A stretch of DNA of 17,380 nucleotides, from positions 1 through 17,380 of the forward strand of contig SOKM01000293.1 of assembly GCA_004375785.1 (NCBI GenBank). The letters run 5' to 3'. Made by a program: the position numbers and the translations under genes. Below are positions 14,306 to 17,380 of this stretch, piece after piece. The notes beneath the pieces were generated by a model. The model was given only the letters and a program-made list of their open reading frames with translations. It did no database searches and was not told the DNA's origin. The stretch is from Candidatus Cloacimonadota bacterium. GTDB taxonomy: Bacteria > Hydrothermota > E44-bin80. Position 1 is the first letter of the stretch; the number at the start of each line of letters is the position of its first letter.

Positions 14306-15280
14306 ATGAAAAGAATAACATTTTATACAACCGTTTTTATTTTCTTTCTATCTTTTACCATACTCTCTGCTGGTAACTATTCTTTCGATTTTCTTGAACT
14401 CGGGGTTGGGACAAGAGCTAAAGCACTCGGTGGCAGTTTTGTCTCTGTGGCTGACGATGGTTCTTCCATCCTCTGGAATCCAGCTGGCACCTCACGGATT
14501 TCTTCATCACGATTCTATTTTATGCACAATTCGAACTTTGCTGGAATGTCGAATATCGATTACATCTCTTTTATCAAGCCCATTGTTGCTCGAAGTTTCT
14601 TCTCTATTGCATTAATCAGACACAGTGTAAATGATATACCTATTTTCCCGGAACTCGAAGGCACCCCGGAAGAACGTGATACAACGCCAGCTATGCAGGG
14701 CGACGGAAATCCAATGGGTTTCTTCGGTGAGAAAGCCAATATATACTTTATTAATCTTTCTAAACTATTTGAAATTAAGAACCTGAATTTTTCGTTAGGA
14801 GGAAATTTTAAGTATTTCGATGAGACATTTCGAGTATTTGATGCTGATTATGGTGGAACAGGAATCGGAGTTGATATTGGCGGCATCATCACTCTCAAAA
14901 CAAAGAAAATTCCTGGTCGCCTCACCATAGGACTGAATCTACAGGATGCTACTGGAACACAAATTCTCTGGAACACAACATCTCAGAAAAAAGATATAAT
15001 CCCAACGAATTATAGATTTGGTTTGAACTACAGAAAGGAAGTTGAGAAAATAGAAAGCAGTTTTTTACTTACCTTTGATTACAACACAAGGTATGACGGA
15101 AGTCAACATACCGGGCTGGAGTACTCTTATAAAGAGAATTTTCTTGTTGATATTGGTTGGAATAAAGGTAGATGGTCTTTTGGCACAGGTTTCAAATTCT
15201 GGAAGATCGGGATACAATATGGCTTCATATCGCATACACTCGGACCATCCCATTCTGTGAGTATGGAATTTATTCTGTAG
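14306..15280 (+). CDS. PorV/PorQ-like outer-membrane protein
   Basis: The protein has 324 residues. A signal peptide (about 1-22, FYTTVFIFFLSFTILSAG) is followed by FDFLELGVGTRAKALGGSFVSVADDGSSILWNPAGT. This closely fits the N-terminal signature of the PorV/PorQ (UPF0164-like, FadL-related) outer-membrane barrel family. The remainder is a run of amphipathic strands ending in VSMEFIL, a usual barrel C-terminus. PorV is linked to type IX secretion in Bacteroidetes, but relatives are widespread in other phyla with unknown roles. No other secretion-system gene is visible here, so no such role is claimed. The gene is monocistronic or followed by the mutase gene 194 bases on. The start is unambiguous because the signal peptide begins at the first Met. 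Confidence 0.85.
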   Translation: MKRITFYTTVFIFFLSFTILSAGNYSFDFLELGVGTRAKALGGSFVSVADDGSSILWNPAGTSRISSSRFYFMHNSNFAGMSNIDYISFIKPIVARSFFSIALIRHSVNDIPIFPELEGTPEERDTTPAMQGDGNPMGFFGEKANIYFINLSKLFEIKNLNFSLGGNFKYFDETFRVFDADYGGTGIGVDIGGIITLKTKKIPGRLTIGLNLQDATGTQILWNTTSQKKDIIPTNYRFGLNYRKEVEKIESSFLLTFDYNTRYDGSQHTGLEYSYKENFLVDIGWNKGRWSFGTGFKFWKIGIQYGFISHTLGPSHSVSMEFIL

Positions 15281-15294
15281 TTAAGAATTTAGTT

Positions 15295-15452
15295 ACAGAT
15301 GCACACACAAAAACATTAAAAAATAAGAGGAATCCCAGAAGTAATTCACCTATCAAAAATAAATTTAATCTTTTTAAGATGTTAAATTTTTTTGTGATGT
15401 CAATAATTAAATTTTCTTTTCATCTGTGAAATTCTGTGTGCTTCTGTGGCAG
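15295..15452. repeat. Inverted repeat with TCTGTG decamers flanking AT-rich spacer
   Basis: ACAGATGCACAC (15295-15306) and GTGTGCTTCTGT (15436-15447) form an inverted repeat matching at 11 of 12 positions. The right arm sits in three 10-base units beginning TCTGTG (15423, 15433, 15443). The element spans most of the space between the PorV-like gene and the mutase gene. Confidence 0.5.
15361..15393 (+). terminator. Possible AT-rich terminator after the PorV-like gene
   Basis: AAATTTAA (15361-15368) and TTAAATTT (15382-15389) form a perfect inverted repeat that runs into eight T residues (15386-15393). The stem has no G-C pairs, so it would be weak, but the position 80 bases after the stop and the T run fit an intrinsic terminator. 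Confidence 0.35.
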
Positions 15453-15474
15453 ATATTTTTGATGTTTTAAGACA

Positions 15475-16830
15475 ATGAATCCAGAAATATTCAGGACATA
15501 TGACATACGGGGTATAGCAGATGTTGACCTCACAAATGAAGCAGTAGAAATACTCGGAAAGTCCTATGGAACTTTTCTTCCAAGTAATGCAAAAAGGATT
15601 GGTATAGGAAGGGATATTAGACTTAGTTCAGAAAGAATAAAGAATAACTTTGTTAAAGGTCTTCTATCAACAGGGCTGAATGTTATTGATTTTAGTGTAA
15701 TCCCTACTCCACTTCTCTATTTTTCAGTTCATAAATATGGTCTCGACGGCGGTGTAGTAATAACAGGTAGTCATAATCCTGAGAAATACAATGGGTTGAA
15801 GATACTCGTCAGTAAGGATACAATTTATGGTGAAGAAATCCAGGAGATTAGAAGGATTGCTGATAAATCGGTCTTCAGGAAAGGTAGTGGAAGTTATGAA
15901 GAAAGAGATATCGAAGGTGAGTATATTGATGATATCCTGGGAAGAATTTCTCCGGGTAAAAGAAAGCTAAAAATAGTTTTTGATGCAGGTAATGGAACTA
16001 CCGGTCCTGTTACAAAAAGGTTATACAGCAAACTGTCTTTTGAATTTGAGATTCTCTTTTCCGAACCTGACGGTTCATTTCCCAACCATCTTCCCGACCC
16101 AACCATTCCTGAATATCTTCAAGATTTAATTAGAAGAGTGAAAAAATCCAAGGCTGATATTGGAATTGGATTTGATGGAGATGGTGATAGAATTGGAGCG
16201 ATAGACGAGAAAGGAAGGATAATATGGGGAGATAAACTCCTTGCTATCTACTCAAGTGAGTTGCTGAAAAAAAGACCTGGGGCAAAAATAATCTGTGAAG
16301 TAAAATGTTCGAATGGTTTGCTCGAATACATAAAAGAACTGGGTGGAGTTCCTATTATGTGGAAAACAGGGCACTCCCTAATTAAGGCAAAAATGAAGGA
16401 AGAAGATGCACCTCTTGCTGGTGAGATGAGCGGTCATATGTTTTTCAGTGACAACTACTATGGATTTGATGATGCTATCTTTGCATCCTTAAGATTAGTA
16501 GAATTGGTATCAAGAACTGAGGAACCTTTATCTATGCTTGTCGATAAGATTCCATCATATTTTGTAACGCCTGAGATCAGGATAGATTGTCCTGATTCAA
16601 AGAAATTCGAGGTTGTCAAAGAAGTAAAAAAGGTCTTTGAGAAAGATTATAAAATAATAGATGTGGATGGTGTAAGGGTCTCTTTTTCGGATGGATGGGG
16701 ATTGCTACGCGCATCCAACACCCAGCCTGTTCTCGTTCTCAGGTTCGAAGCAAACAGTCAGGAAGCCCTTAATAGAATAAAAACGAGATTCTACCAAACA
16801 CTCGAGAAATATGATTTTATCAGGTTATAA
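15475..16830 (+). CDS. Phosphomannomutase/phosphoglucomutase
   Basis: The protein has 451 residues of the alpha-D-phosphohexomutase family, which interconverts hexose 1- and 6-phosphates for nucleotide sugar, glycan and envelope synthesis. All four active-site elements are present: the phosphoserine loop TGSHNP (97-102, Ser99), the metal loop DGDGDR (234-239), the sugar-specificity loop GEMSGH (316-321) and the phosphate-binding RASNTQP (412-418). GEMSGH is typical of dual-specificity PMM/PGM (ManB/AlgC type) rather than phosphoglucosamine mutase. The first ATG gives the usual FRTYDIRGI beginning. No good Shine-Dalgarno precedes it, and no clear promoter was found, although a repeat-rich 194-base gap separates it from the gene upstream. 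Confidence 0.92.
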   Translation: MNPEIFRTYDIRGIADVDLTNEAVEILGKSYGTFLPSNAKRIGIGRDIRLSSERIKNNFVKGLLSTGLNVIDFSVIPTPLLYFSVHKYGLDGGVVITGSHNPEKYNGLKILVSKDTIYGEEIQEIRRIADKSVFRKGSGSYEERDIEGEYIDDILGRISPGKRKLKIVFDAGNGTTGPVTKRLYSKLSFEFEILFSEPDGSFPNHLPDPTIPEYLQDLIRRVKKSKADIGIGFDGDGDRIGAIDEKGRIIWGDKLLAIYSSELLKKRPGAKIICEVKCSNGLLEYIKELGGVPIMWKTGHSLIKAKMKEEDAPLAGEMSGHMFFSDNYYGFDDAIFASLRLVELVSRTEEPLSMLVDKIPSYFVTPEIRIDCPDSKKFEVVKEVKKVFEKDYKIIDVDGVRVSFSDGWGLLRASNTQPVLVLRFEANSQEALNRIKTRFYQTLEKYDFIRL

Positions 16831-16885
16831 ATAATTTCGTTTACGGTTGAAACCATTCCATCAATACAAAAAGATTTCAAAATGC

Positions 16886-16935
16886 TTGACAATGTATGAA
16901 AAATATGATAGGTTAATATCCATACATTGAATGGA
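16886..16935 (+). promoter_or_regulatory. rplM promoter region with 8-bp inverted repeat
   Basis: TTGACA at 16886-16891 is a good -35 box, but the -10 box is uncertain: TAGGTT at 17-base spacing, or TATGAT at 16904, which is too close. A perfect inverted repeat, AATGTATG (16891-16898) and CATACATT (16921-16928), has its half-sites centred 30 bases apart, about three helical turns. TCCAT (16919-16923) and ATGGA (16931-16935) could form a small hairpin near the 5' end of the transcript. The remainder of the leader, to 16970, shows no recognised RNA element. Confidence 0.45.
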
Positions 16936-16982
16936 CGAGACTGATGTTGATAGAACATCTAAGTTTACGCAGGAGGTTTTGA

Positions 16983-17380
16983 ATGAAGACTCTTTCGTTA
17001 AGAAAAGAGGATGTTAAAAGAAAATGGTATATAGTTGACATTCAGGGAAAAACGCTTGGAAGAATAGCAACAAAAATCGCTACTATATTATCGGGGAAAG
17101 ACAAACCTTTTTACACACCTCATGTTGACAACGGTGACTTTGTTGTGGTTGTTAACGCTAAGGATGTATTTCTCTCAGGACAGAAAAAGGAGAAGAAAAT
17201 ATATTACAGATATTCGGGCTATATCGGTGGTTTAAAGGAAATAAAAGCAAAGGATATGTTAAAGAAGCACCCGGAAAGGGTAATCAAATTAGCGGTCAAA
17301 GGAATGTTACCGAAGAATAAGCTGGCATCAAGAATGCTGAGGAGACTGAAGGTTTACAAGGATAAAGAACATCTTCATAC
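16983..17380 (+). CDS. rplM: 50S ribosomal protein L13, 3' end cut by window
   Basis: The visible part encodes 132 residues and runs off the window, leaving perhaps ten missing compared with the 142 of E. coli L13. The sequence shows the expected [20 protein letters not shown] start, [14 protein letters not shown] in the middle, [10 protein letters not shown] and the C-terminal [22 protein letters not shown]13 is an early-assembly protein of the large ribosomal subunit. AGGAGG (16971-16976) six bases before ATG is the best ribosome site in the window. In most bacteria rpsI follows rplM, but that region lies outside the window. Confidence 0.97.
   Translation, partial: MKTLSLRKEDVKRKWYIVDIQGKTLGRIATKIATILSGKDKPFYTPHVDNGDFVVVVNAKDVFLSGQKKEKKIYYRYSGYIGGLKEIKAKDMLKKHPERVIKLAVKGMLPKNKLASRMLRRLKVYKDKEHLH

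Overview
The window is about 17.4 kb of AT-rich DNA from what looks like a diderm (Gram-negative-type) bacterium. At least five genes encode proteins with signal peptides, and four of those look like outer-membrane beta-barrels; one of the five is a lipoprotein. Consensus TTGACA/TATAAT promoters, frequent TTG starts, overlapping genes and intergenic stretches full of degenerate short repeats recall metagenome-derived candidate phyla such as WOR-3/Stahlbacteria or relatives. That assignment is an impression, not a demonstrated placement.

Layout. (1) 1-295: gene-free, with palindromes and heptanucleotide repeats. (2) 296-4271, minus strand: two paralogous exported proteins flank an AAA ATPase of the DUF4143 type. 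Each paralog has a barrel-like N-terminal region and a C-terminal 'KPNIYLYP' domain. The block is read from a perfect consensus promoter at 4296-4324. (3) 4272-4726: a divergent intergenic region packed with nested palindromes. (4) 4727-11649, plus strand: a tightly packed set of five genes, namely a GH3/NagZ-like lipoprotein with an altered catalytic dyad, a predicted outer-membrane protein, a DnaQ-exonuclease/DinG-helicase fusion, an MFS transporter and a dolichol/phytol-kinase-like CTP-dependent lipid kinase. (5) 11630-13817, minus strand: cysS followed by a COG0731-type radical SAM gene whose tail overlaps the lipid kinase gene by 20 bases. (6) 13818-14305: gene-free, with a strongly 7-bp-periodic A/C-rich array. 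(7) 14306-16830, plus strand: a PorV/PorQ-like outer-membrane protein gene, then a phosphomannomutase/phosphoglucomutase gene. (8) 16983-17380: rplM (ribosomal protein L13), cut by the window end.

How the genes fit together: the plus-strand cluster mixes envelope functions (lipoprotein glycosidase, outer-membrane protein, exporter-like MFS, polyprenol/lipid kinase) with a DNA repair helicase. It is probably one or two transcription units rather than one pathway. cysS, rplM and the mutase are housekeeping genes. The least familiar parts are the paralog-ATPase-paralog block, the NagZ-like lipoprotein lacking the canonical Asp-Ser-His dyad, two exported-protein genes that appear to be transcribed without a leader, and a set of 7-bp-periodic arrays that lie between genes and reach into two stop codons. 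No rRNA, tRNA, CRISPR array, transposase or complete mobile element was seen.
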